Shown here: positions 1 to 8,602 of the stretch, in pieces
Position numbering within the stretch: position 1 is the first letter of the stretch
Layout: the number at the start of each line of letters is the position of its first letter
Source: Orobanche coerulescens
Lineage: Eukaryota; Streptophyta; Magnoliopsida; Lamiales; Orobanchaceae
Reading direction: 5' to 3'
DNA: 64,000 bases
Assembly (NCBI GenBank): GCA_033398695.1
Contig: CM065809.1
Coordinates: 170,676,501 to 170,740,500 of the forward strand
Translations under genes and position numbers: made by a program
The notes under the pieces: generated by a model
The model's database searches: none
What the model was told of the DNA's origin: nothing
What the model saw: only the letters and a program-made list of their open reading frames with translations

Positions 1-1008
1 AGATACGATCATCACTCGGCACTCGGCGACCGACTCCTGGCGATCGACTTATGGACGATCCTGGCATCTGCCGATCGACCCTTGGTGACCGACCAGTGCC
101 GACCCTTCAGGGAATGGTCGAGAGCGATCCTCGGATGATCAGCTAGAGACGATCGCCTCATGTCGATCTCCACCGATGACCATCCAGTCGGCCAAGGCCA
201 AGTCTCAAAGCTGGCCCCACGTGCAGATCCACAAAAGGCGCTGACAAAACCTGTCTCCTACCTCACCTACCGGCATGGCCCAGACCTGCGAAAGGAGTTG
301 GCGGACAAGACATGTGACTACAGCCTGTCACCTACTGACAAAGTCCGCCGAAAGCAGCTAAGTGGGACCTCCTGTGACAGGGCTTCCGGACGCGTGCTGC
401 ATCCTCATTGGACCGCACGGCTGGCCACCAGCTGTAGCTTTGGACTTTTGGCAGGCAGCCCACGTAACCTTTAGGGCGATCGCCCCATTGCATTAAATGC
501 CGAAAGACGATCGCCCACTAGGGGACAGGGCCTCTCAGCCTCTATAAATACAAGGCAGCCTTCACTTGTAAAAAGGATAGAACTTCTACCACCGAAACTC
601 TTCTGCACAAATCGAGATTCTGACTCTCTAAACACTCAGCAATATCACGATACAGAAGCAAATCATTAAGCACTTGGCTAACATCCAACTCTTGGCAACA
701 GCTTTCTTTCGGTCTTACTTCTCGGCCTTTTCTCCTCGAGCGGTTACGGCGGGACGAAGAACACCTAGCTTCGCTCAAGAGCCGGATCAACAGAGTCTTT
801 TTACACTCATTGTACTTAGATTTCTCTAATTAATACTTGTATCCACGAATATTTGTGTTAATAACATCTCGCGAGAGCATTCAAGCCCGGGCCTAACAAA
901 CCCGGCAAATCTTGTTTTATTAACCATCTCTCGGAAGTGCTCCCGCATTTGTTTGTTGTCCGTCTCCAGCAGTATTTAATCTTCGGATAGATATTTTGGG
1001 CAACAACA
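1..1008 (+). repeat. Tat-A LTR, copy A1, truncated by the window edge
   Basis: This is the right-hand part of a Tat-A LTR. It aligns from about LTR base 188 to the end with the LTRs at 33928-35155 and 35677-36906 and, reversed, with 1351-2538 and 4780-5972. It ends in GGGCAACAACA like the others. The first 187 or so bases lie outside the window, so whether this is a solo LTR or the 3' LTR of an element cannot be decided. Reading frames inside it are LTR sequence and not genes. It interrupts the Athila-1 gag just after the reading frame for QNMPPMNQ; the flanking 5 bases CTTGA (1009-1013) should recur at its far end. Confidence 0.85.
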
Positions 1009-1143
1009 CTTGATTCATTGGAGGCATGTTTTGCTTCCTGGAAAAATTTGGATGATTCCTCCAATTTGGATTATAAGTTGGAGCAAATGGGCTATCCGAA
1101 GATTTTCCATATGAATGTAACACATTGACTTCTTCATTAAAAA
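1009..1143 (-). pseudogene. Athila-1 gag, fourth (C-terminal) piece
   Basis: On the minus strand this piece encodes NEEVNVLHSYGK followed by YNPNWRNHPNFSRKQN. The YNPxWRNHPNFS block is a hallmark of plant Athila-type Gag, just after the zinc-knuckle region. It continues directly from the piece at 33599-33927: the AAAAA at 1139-1143 is the Tek-2 target duplication shared with 33599-33603. It is cut on the left by the Tat-A LTR A1. Gag is the structural protein of the cytoplasmic particle; here it is an inactive fragment. Confidence 0.85.
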
Positions 1144-1350
1144 TGTAATATCCGCAATTTTCGATTTTCGGTAAATTTCTTTTTTCGGTTGGAGTCTGTT
1201 TTGACGACTCGCTCATGACCGTTTCGTCATTTCGAGAATGATTAATTCTGCACTTTTTGTCATCTGAGTTCGTTTCGTTATCGTTTTGTTGAGTTCCGAG
1301 CTTTTTAGCGACTTTTCCGCACTTGAGTTCGATTCTTGCGAACTTCCAAT
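1144..1350 (+). repeat. Tek-2 5' LTR, first fragment
   Basis: The first 200 bases match the head of the Tek-2 3' LTR at 30695-30893 and share its diagnostic variants (for example TTTCGAGAATGATTAATT), which differ from the Tek-1 LTR at the same place. The match ends at GATTCTTGCGAA (1331-1342). The last few bases, ACTTCCAAT, do not match and abut the Tat-A2 LTR. Confidence 0.8.
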
Positions 1351-2538
1351 TGTTGTTGCCCAAAATATTTATCCGAAGATTAATACTGCTGGAAGACGGA
1401 CAACAAACAAATGCGGGAGCACTTCCGAGAGAAGATAAATAAAACAAGATTTGCCGGGTTTGTTAGGCCCGGGCTTGAATGCTCTCGCGAGATGTTATTA
1501 ATACAAATATTCGTGGATACAAGTATTAATGAGAGAAATCTAAATACAATGAGTGTAAAAAGACTCTGTTGATCCGGCTCTTGAGCGAAGCTCGGTGTTC
1601 TTCGTCCCGCCGGTAATCTGCTCGAGGAGAAAAGGCCGGGAGAAGTAAGACCGAAAGAAAGCTGTTGCCAAGAGTTGGATGTTAACCAAGTGTAAGTAAT
1701 TTGCTTCAGACAAGTTTGTATTGCAAGAGAGTGCAGCGTCCGTTTACAAATGCGGGGGCTTCGTTTATATAGAGGCACGGGTCCTGTACTGTTGTGGCCG
1801 ATCGACTGACGGCCATTAAATTATTCTGACGACCGCCTGCCGGCCAATTTAATAATGTGCCGATCTCCTGGGCCGTCGGGCTAAAGTCCAAATAAGATCT
1901 GTTTGTCGGGCTAAAGTCCAAGGAAGAGGCCGCCCACGGCTTGGGCGGTCAATAAGGAGCCATCACGTGTCTGAGTCGGCCAACATGTGGCCCTACCGAC
2001 AAGCTTTCGGCGGCTTTGTCGGTGGTGGAGGAATCATCGGGCTTTTGGTCAATGGCCCGGGATTCGCGGATCTTGTCCCGGCCTTTGCACATGGTGCCGT
2101 CTTGAGGCTCGGCCTTTGCCGACTTGGATGGCCATCGGTGGTGATCGACATGAGGCGGTCGTCCCTGGATGGTCTTCGGAGGTCGTCATCGGCCTGTGGA
2201 TGGAGGTCGCCAAGGGTCGGTTTCCAAGGTCGGTCGCCAGGTGCCGATAGACGGTCGATCGCCAAGGGTCGGTCGTCGAGATGCCGAGAGGAGAGCGTCC
2301 GTTCGTAGGTCGCCAGGGGGCGATCGCCGAGTACTGAGAGGCGATCGTCTTGAGGTCGATCGCTCGGCATCGGGACTGGTCCTGGGGCCTTCGGTCGGTC
2401 GATGTAGCTTGTTCGCCAGGCTAAGGCTCGGTCGCCGTGTCGCCGATCGGCAGGCTTGCCTAGGTCGCTCGGCAGTAAGTCGGTCGCTCGGCCTCGGAGG
2501 CGATCGCCGGTCGGAAGGTGTTAAATCTTGACACAACA
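1351..2538 (-). repeat. Tat-A2 3' LTR
   Basis: This is a 1188-bp LTR bounded by TGTTG and CAACA and near-identical to 4780-5972. Frames between 1967 and 2539 are products of GC-rich LTR sequence with repeated CGATCG motifs and are not genes. On the minus strand the GATCGC-rich stretch is U3; the 1351-1780 end, which holds the TATAAACGAAG-type motif and the Tat-A end sequence, is R/U5. Confidence 0.88.
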
Positions 2539-3360
2539 ATTGCCCCCCAGCTTGCTCCTATGTTGAAGACATGGGGCGAGGTGGTTCTTGCTGGTGATCG
2601 CGTCTCGCATGAGGACGGCGACCTTTGGTGACTTGGGACTCGGACTTGGGCTATCATGGTCGATTGGCTTAGCTATCTTTCGGTCTTGTACCGCAAGAAA
2701 CAACATTGGCCGATCCCCACGGAAACTTGGTGGTTTCGCTTGCTTGAGGAATCGTGCACGGTCGCGGAGATCGATGGACCGACCCCATGACCGTGTCTTA
2801 GTGCACAAAGACAATGAGTGCCTCGTGACTCACTTTATTATGAGGGTCCTCTGTTAGCCGCGCCTCGCCTTGTTTTTAAACGAAGGCGTGCGGTCTCGGT
2901 CTAGAGGAGTCCTTGCGCGAGCGGCGTCGGATGAATCAACTCCACGCCCGCGGCTTGTTAGCTCTGCTTCCACCTCGGCCACCATGGAGATGGCCGACCT
3001 CGGCGGTGTACGTTGAGACGGGGTTGTGGAATGAGTCCACTGATTAATGTTGGAGGGCCTCCGACTACGCCCGGCCTCGTATTTAAACGAAGGCGGGCGA
3101 TCTCGGCCGAAAGGGACCTTGCATGGCCGAAGCGGCCGGTTCCATCGATTGCCGTGGCCATGGCTTTATGATGCGCGGTGGAGGCGATCTTAGGCCTTAG
3201 TCCGTCATGTTATATCTTGATTTGTAGATGGCGATCGTGTCCACCGGCCGCCGATGATGTTGCGATCGCCGGAAAAGCGCGATCGTCGCTCGGCCGATCG
3301 CTTCATTCGTAGGTCGAAATTGGCGATCGGGCGGCGGCTAGTCGCTCATGTTAGAATGGA
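2539..3360 (-). other. Tat-A2 polypurine tract and conserved non-coding spacer
   Basis: The polypurine tract AGCTGGGGGGCAAT (minus strand, 2539-2552) primes plus-strand DNA. The spacer contains two diverged copies of a block built around TTTAAACGAAGGC(G)GGC followed by GATCTCGG or GGTCTCGG (about 2845-2925 and 3050-3130). The same pair occurs in Tat-B at 19675-19760 and 19945-20030, and one copy is kept in Tat-A3. No reading frame is convincing. Position and conservation suggest a cis-acting region; the role is unknown. Confidence 0.7.
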
Positions 3361-4651
3361 TCAGTGGCGGTGATCGAGTCCTCCGGCTCTGTGGGTAGTA
3401 GCGATCGTCTTTGGGAGGCGGAGGTCGTCGCGCGGTGCCGATCGTTCTACTCTAGGCCAAGAAGAAGCCTTTGCACAGACAGAAGTCTGCGGCTCGGCCG
3501 GAAAGGCTGCGTAGGTCGTCGGTAGGGTCTTCGTGAGATGCTGAACATAGGCGAAGCCACGAAAACCTCTTAGGACCGCGTAGAGGGCGGTCTCATCGCT
3601 TACGGGCTCGCCGTTGAGGATGATCATGTCAACCCGGTCGATGTAGTCCGAGTCGGACTCTGTTCTCCTTGCACGATCCGCCACATGCGATGGGGACCTT
3701 CGCCGAGCGGCCCTGGTGGCGAAGTATTCCGTGAAGACGTGCGCCACTCGTTAAAGGAGCCTATGGACCGAGGTGGCAATGAGGTGTACCACCGGTGGGC
3801 GAGGTCGTCTAGTGTCGGAGGGAACATTCGGCACTGGTCGCGTCCGATGCCCCACACCCGGTCATGTAGATGTTGAACTTGTGCGTGTGTGCAGGGGTCC
3901 GATCGCCCTTGGTACACGGGTGTCTTAGGAGGCGATCGTGTCTTTGCCGGGCGAGCTCGATGTCGATCGCGAGCGGCTCGCTCGGCGGGGCGATCGTCCT
4001 GGTGGCGCTTGCCCCGGATTGCAGGAGCGCCTTCATGTCGTCAATCTGACGTTGCATTGCGGCGATCGCCGCGGCTCGGCTGCTTGCGGATCGGCTTTGG
4101 GAGCGGGGGCCGAGGCGATCGTGTACCGATCTCCGGACCCCGCTGCTGCCGACCTCGGGAATTTTGCGAGCGGGAGCCAGGCGGCTGGATCGCCTTGTGG
4201 GAGCCGGGTAGGCCGAGCTCCTGGTGACGGACACCAACTCCGTCGTCTCGTAGCTGAGGCCGGGCCTTGCCCGGCCGCTGTGTCGGGTCGGCCGTGCGAT
4301 CGAAGACGGACGTGCCCAGGCCGAGCGCCTCTTCTTGCGGGCGAGAGCCTCCTGGCGCTTGCTCGGCGGTAGTGCCTTAAGCTTCCGCTTGATCTTCGGC
4401 GAGAGGCAGGGCGTAGGCGGAGGCGCGTCGAGAGCACTCTGTCGCTCCTGAAGGACGGCCAGGGCCCCTTCGATCTGTTCCTTGGTTTGGAACCGGTCGA
4501 GCGAGAGGCTCGGGCCGCCTTCCCGGGACGTGGTCGAGCGCCTCCGGCCGCGGCGGCTACCTTCCACCATCGGCTGCGGCTCGGACTGGGACGGAACTGG
4601 GGGTCTGGCCGGCTGACCAGCGGCTTTCTTCGACGCGGATGCGGAAGACAT
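3361..4651 (-). pseudogene. Tat-A2 gag, frameshifted and C-terminally deleted
   Basis: The start ATG at 4651-4649 gives MSSASASKKAAGQ, followed by a basic, low-complexity N-terminal region. The match to Tat-B gag is clear at IYMTGCGASDAT, at LAHRWYTSLPPRSI (the core plant Gag motif: W, LP, SI) and at DYIDRVD plus GEPVSDE. These segments lie in three different frames (4651-3809, 3917-3624, 3747-3361), so at least two frameshifts separate them. The frame then runs into non-coding spacer at the point where Tat-B continues to its zinc knuckle. Loss of the knuckle and of pol makes this a dead gene; the RNA may still be packaged in trans. Confidence 0.8.
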
Positions 4652-4759
4652 GATTTCTGAAGGATTTCTTTGAAGTGCAGTGAGTGTCACTTCAAGTATC
4701 TGCCCCGAGAACAGTGAGTGTTCTTCGGGACGGTAGGTACAAAAAATCGAGGGTTGGAT

Positions 4760-4779
4760 CCCCTTCCTCTAGCGCCAAT
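4760..4779 (-). other. Tat-A2 primer binding site
   Basis: On the minus strand ATTGGCGCTAGAGGAAGGGG follows the 5' LTR directly. The same sequence in the same position is found in Tat-A3 (35156) and Tat-B (26079). I did not assign the tRNA. Confidence 0.7.
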
Positions 4780-5972
4780 TGTTGTTGCCCAAAATATTTA
4801 TCCGAAGATTAATACTGCTGGAAGACGGACAACAAACAAATGCGGGAGCACTTCCGAGAGAAGATAAATAAAACAAGATTTGCCGGGTTTGTTAGGCCCG
4901 GGCTTGAATGCTCTCGCGAGATGTTATTAATACAAATATTCGTGGATACAAGTATTAATGAGAGAAATCTAAATACAATGAGTGTAAAAAGACTCTGTTG
5001 ATCCGGCTCTTGAGCGAAGCTCGGTGTTCTTCGTCCCGCGTGTCTGCTCGAGGAGAAAAGGCCGGGAGAAGTAAGACCGAAAGAAAGCTGTTGCCAAGAG
5101 TTGGATGTTAACCAAGTGTAAGTAATTTGCTTCTGTATTGCGTTTGTATTGCAAGAGAGTGCAGCGTCCGTTTACAAATGCAGGGGGCTTCGTTTATATA
5201 GAGGCAGCCGGGTCCTGTCCTGTAGTGGCCGATCGCCTGCCGGCCATTAAAATAATCTGCCGACCGCCTGCCGGCCAATATAATAATGTGCCGATCTCCT
5301 GGGCTGTCGGGCTAAAGTCCAAATAAGATGCTGGCTGTCGGGCTAAAGTCGAGAAGAGGCGCCCACGGCAGGCGGTCCAATAAGGAGCCATCACGTGTCC
5401 TGAGTCAGTCAACATGTGGCCCTACCGACAAGCTTTCGGCGGCCTGTCGGCTGGTGGAGGGAATCTGTCAGGCTTTTGGTCAATGGCCCGGGATTCGCGG
5501 ATCTTGTCCCGGCCTTTGCACATGGTGCCAGTCTTGAGGCTCGGCCTTTGCCGACTTGGATGGCCATCGGTGGTGATCGACATGAGGCGGTCGTCCCTGG
5601 ATGGTCTTCGGAGGTCGTCATCGGCCAGTGGATGGAGGTCGCCAAGGGTCGGTCGCCAAGGGTAGGTCGCCAGGTGCCGAGAGACGGTCGATCGCCAAGG
5701 GTCGGTCGTCGAGATGCCGAGAGGAGAGCGTCCGTTCGTAGGTCGCCAGGGGCGCGATCGCCGAGTACTGAGAGGCGATCGTCTTGAGGTCGATCGCTCG
5801 GCATCGGGACTGGTCCTGGGGCCTTCGGTCGGTCGATGTAGCTTGTTCGCTGGGCTAAGGCTCGATCGCCAGGTCGCCGATCGGCAGGCTTGCCTAGGTC
5901 GCTCGGCAGTAAGTCGGTCGCTCGGCCTCGGAGGCGATCGCCGGTCGGAAGGTGTTAAATCTTGACACAACA
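4780..5972 (-). repeat. Tat-A2 5' LTR
   Basis: This is a 1193-bp LTR, bounded by TGTTG and CAACA, near-identical to the partner at 1351-2538 with scattered short indels (for example around 5035 and 5340). Its outer end at 5972 abuts Tek-1 LTR sequence that starts at LTR base 25. Confidence 0.88.
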
Positions 5973-6489
5973 TCGGTAAATTTCTTTTTTTTTTGGTCGG
6001 AGTCTGTTTTGACGACTCTCTCATGACCGTTTCGTCATTCGGAGAATATTTAATTCTGCACTTTTTGTCATCCGAGTTCGTTTCGGTGTCGTTTTGTTGA
6101 GTTCCGTGCTTTTTAGCGGTTTTTCCGCACTTGAGTTCGATTCTTGCGAATCTCGTCCGAAACTGTTGTTTCGACTTTCTCGTAAGTTCATTTAATGTTA
6201 TTATTCATGTTGCGAGCTTTGGCTTGGTGTTTCGATCACGTATCGTGATTTTCGGGCGTTTTGGGCCATTTTCGTAATTTCCCAAAGTTTGGGGTAATTA
6301 CTTTCCGTTGTCGAGTTTCGAGCCTTCGGGTAGTCGGAATCGTATGTTCTATTAGTGCTCGGATTCGTCTTTTCGAGTACTTCGTAACCGTATCTACGAT
6401 TCGTACTCGAGTTCGGGTTTCGGGTCGTTCGGGCAGTCGGAGTTTGTCGCGGTCGAGTCATGGCCGGGCATGATCGGGCGAGCCACCCG

Positions 6490-6659
6490 CCGAGTAACGT
6501 GCGGTAATGATCGGCCATTACGTGCGTAAGGCGATTCGTGCGTAAGGCCACGGCCGTAACGTCGTAACGCGTTCGGCATTTTCGAGCAGAGTTCGCCATG
6601 GCGATTACGTCGTAAGCCATGGCGATTACGTGCGTAACGTACTGATCGGCTATTTAAGG
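6490..6659 (+). promoter_or_regulatory. Tek-1 U3 palindrome cluster and TATA-like box
   Basis: Repeated near-palindromes of the form TTACG(T/TG)CGTAA occur about every 20-30 bp between 6490 and 6640. The TATA-like CTATTTAAGG follows at 6650-6659. The 3' LTR has the same arrangement (11920-12077, box at 12068). Position suggests the Pol II promoter of the element. Confidence 0.6.
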
Positions 6660-7585
6660 CTGCGGACGGTTTTCTTGACCATTTTCTCCTTCTTTCTCTT
6701 CCGTACGCTGGGTGTGTGAATCTTCTAGAGATGTTGTTGGACAATGAATACATGAAGTTTTGAGGTTCATATCATCAATCATCCGTCCTATAACATCCTT
6801 TGATCGAGCGAATCATGTCAGATTTTCTAGAAATCTAATTTTGGGGATTTTGGGTATTTTGTTCGATTTCGTCCGTTTAATCCGATTTAACTTAGGATTT
6901 TGATGGATTGATGATTATTTAGATGTATTATATCATTTCCCTTGTTATTCCATGGTTGGATCGTATCGATTCGTTGTTTGAGTTGAGTTCTTGACCGACG
7001 CCTTGAAGGTGTCCGGTAAAATGTCTTAGAGGGGTTTTCGGGCGTTCTACGATTATTCTTCCTCGTATGGTCGATGATTTATTGATTGTATGATGTTAGG
7101 GTCGTGTTTCTTGCGAAGAAACCGTGTTGAACCCTTTCGTTCGTCGCCGTCTTCCGCTTCGATAGCATTGGGCGTTTGAAGCTTTAGGTTGAGCCGTGTT
7201 CGTCGGAATACTTGCGTATCGATTTTGAGGCAAGTACCTTGTCCATACTTTTCTTGTTTCGCGGATATGATGATTGGTGATCGTCTTGGTTTGTTTGTTT
7301 GTTTGAAATGAGTTTTCAAAAGATTTGGTTAGCCTCGTTAAAGGCCTCTTTCAAAACCGTGTGTGTTTTGTGATTGGTGTGGTTCGAGAATAACTATGTG
7401 AATTCTATGTATATGCTTGGTGTTCATGTTGCACTTAGTATTGTGTGTGGACGTATATTATGTCATTTCGGTGCGTTGTGGATTGACGTGGTGTTTTGCT
7501 AAGTGTTTGATGCCTGCAGGCGAATTGTTTGAATATCCTTGATGTGATATGTTATTTGTGTGAATGTGTGGATATGGTTGAAGGT

Positions 7586-7726
7586 CTACGGTGGCACATG
7601 GCATGTGATCATGTGGCGAGGATGCAACAAGTGATTGATCCAACCGTGGGAGCTCGAGATAATCTACGGTGGCACATGGCATGTGATCATGTGGCGAGGA
7701 TGCAACAAGCGATTGATCCAACCGTG
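7586..7726 (+). repeat. Tek-1 LTR tandem duplication, 78-bp period
   Basis: Two copies of a unit starting CTACGGTGGCACATGGCATG, offset by 78 bp (7586 and 7664). The 3' LTR carries the same pair at 13014 and 13092, so the duplication predates or accompanied this insertion. Confidence 0.85.
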
Positions 7727-8180
7727 AGATGTGTGTGATTTGTTTCGCTAGCCACTCGGGAGGGTCCTTCGAGGCCTCGAGTGGGATGTCGGTGGTATCG
7801 TCCGGTCTAGGCGATGCGCGTGCGTGATTATGTTTCGTTGATTTTTCGTCCGTTGAGGACACGTGATGTTGGGCTTTGACCCGTAAATTATTGGTGGTTT
7901 CCTATTTGCGAAAACAAAACATTTGGGTGTGACCCTATTGATTTTTGGAAAGAGAAGGATTTTATAATCCTAAATTGTTTTCTATTAAAACTCTCGTGGC
8001 ATTTTAAAACTGTTTTGTAAATTGTTTCCCTTATTTGCGATCTTTCAGTTTTGGAAATGTTTACCCAAACTCTTGCCTCGGGAAGTACTTTTCCTTACGT
8101 TTGAACCTTTGAGGATTTCTGATTATTATTGTTCTTGGAACTTGTATTGTATGGCTCGTATTTTTGCACTTGTACTTGCA

Positions 8181-8228
8181 CTAGCAAAACAGTGGAGTTT
8201 TGCTAACCCCCGAGTATTCGGGGGGTGG
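8181..8228 (+). other. Conserved double hairpin in the Tek-1 5' LTR
   Basis: TAGCAAAAC-AGTGGA-GTTTTGCTA forms a perfect 9-bp stem. It is followed at once by CCCCCGA-GTAT-TCGGGGG, a perfect 7-bp stem. The block is identical in the Tek-2 and Tek-3 LTRs and has changed but still paired counterparts in the solo LTR at 37353-37379 and in Tek-5 at 59226-59257. The copy in the Tek-1 3' LTR is at 13614-13661. Confidence 0.75.
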
Positions 8229-8590
8229 ATGTCTATTTTTGCATTCAGGTTTTGGAGCATAGCACAGGGTCGGCGCGAAGGATGATGAAAGATGAACGAT
8301 ACTAATCACACGAGGATCTGTTGACGTCGTTTTGGTCTAGTTGTATTTTCTTTTCCGCTGCAGTATCTTTTCCCCGTTGTACGGGAGTTTATTGTATTTT
8401 GACCCCTGCGTGTGTATGTGTTTGGAATTGAGTTGTATGTATTTGTTGAAAGACCAAATCGGTCTACTGAGTCATTTTAGCCTTAAAGGCGAGGTTTAGA
8501 TGTTTGATTTTAGTTATCAGCCTGGTAGATCCTCGAGGAGAGGGTCTACGGCGTGTAATATCCCTGAGCGGATTTGGGGTGTTACATAAA

Positions 8591-8602
8591 TGGTATCAGA
8601 GC
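8591..8602 (+). other. Tek-1 primer binding site (tRNA-iMet)
   Basis: TGGTATCAGAGC lies four bases after the 5' LTR end. It is the complement of the 3' end of plant initiator methionine tRNA and is the usual primer site of chromoviruses. Confidence 0.9.

Larger units (their letters stand above)
1351..5972 (-). mobile_element. Tat-A2, Tat-type element with a gag remnant and no pol
   Basis: On the minus strand the order is 5' LTR (5972-4780), primer site ATTGGCGCTAGAGGAAGGGG, broken gag (4651-3361), non-coding spacer, polypurine tract AGCTGGGGGGCAAT and 3' LTR (2538-1351). No protease, reverse transcriptase or integrase is present; relative to Tat-B everything from the gag C-terminus to the end of pol is missing. 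The flanks do not form a target duplication (CCAAT on the left, TCGGT on the right). They also come from two different host LTRs, Tek-2 on the left and Tek-1 on the right, which points to recombination between two insertions. Confidence 0.88.
5973..8586 (+). repeat. Tek-1 5' LTR, lacking its first 24 bases
   Basis: About 2.6 kb, ending GGGGTGTTACA. In order it holds a U3 with a palindrome cluster and TATA-like box (6490-6660), a tandem duplication (7586-7726), a double hairpin (8181-8228), TTTTTGCATTCAGG and a conserved tail with GTGTAATATCCCTGAG. Small frames such as 7458-7862 and 8022-8285 recur in the other LTR copies only because the DNA is repeated; I do not call them genes. Confidence 0.87.

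Noticed and set aside
1967..2539. Overlapping Arg/Pro/Gly-rich frames on both strands
   Set aside because: They lie within a Tat-A LTR (also at 5414-6024) and arise from GC-rich CGATCG repeats. Both strands stay open together, as expected from composition.
7458..7862. 134-codon minus-strand frame with an internal duplicated segment
   Set aside because: The duplication is the 78-bp tandem unit of the LTR; 78 is divisible by 3, so the frame stays open. It recurs at 12886-13293 only because that is the other LTR.
8591..8602. TGGTATCAGAGC as part of a tRNA gene
   Set aside because: Only the 12-base complement of the tRNA 3' end is present next to an LTR; no tRNA fold around it. It is a primer site.
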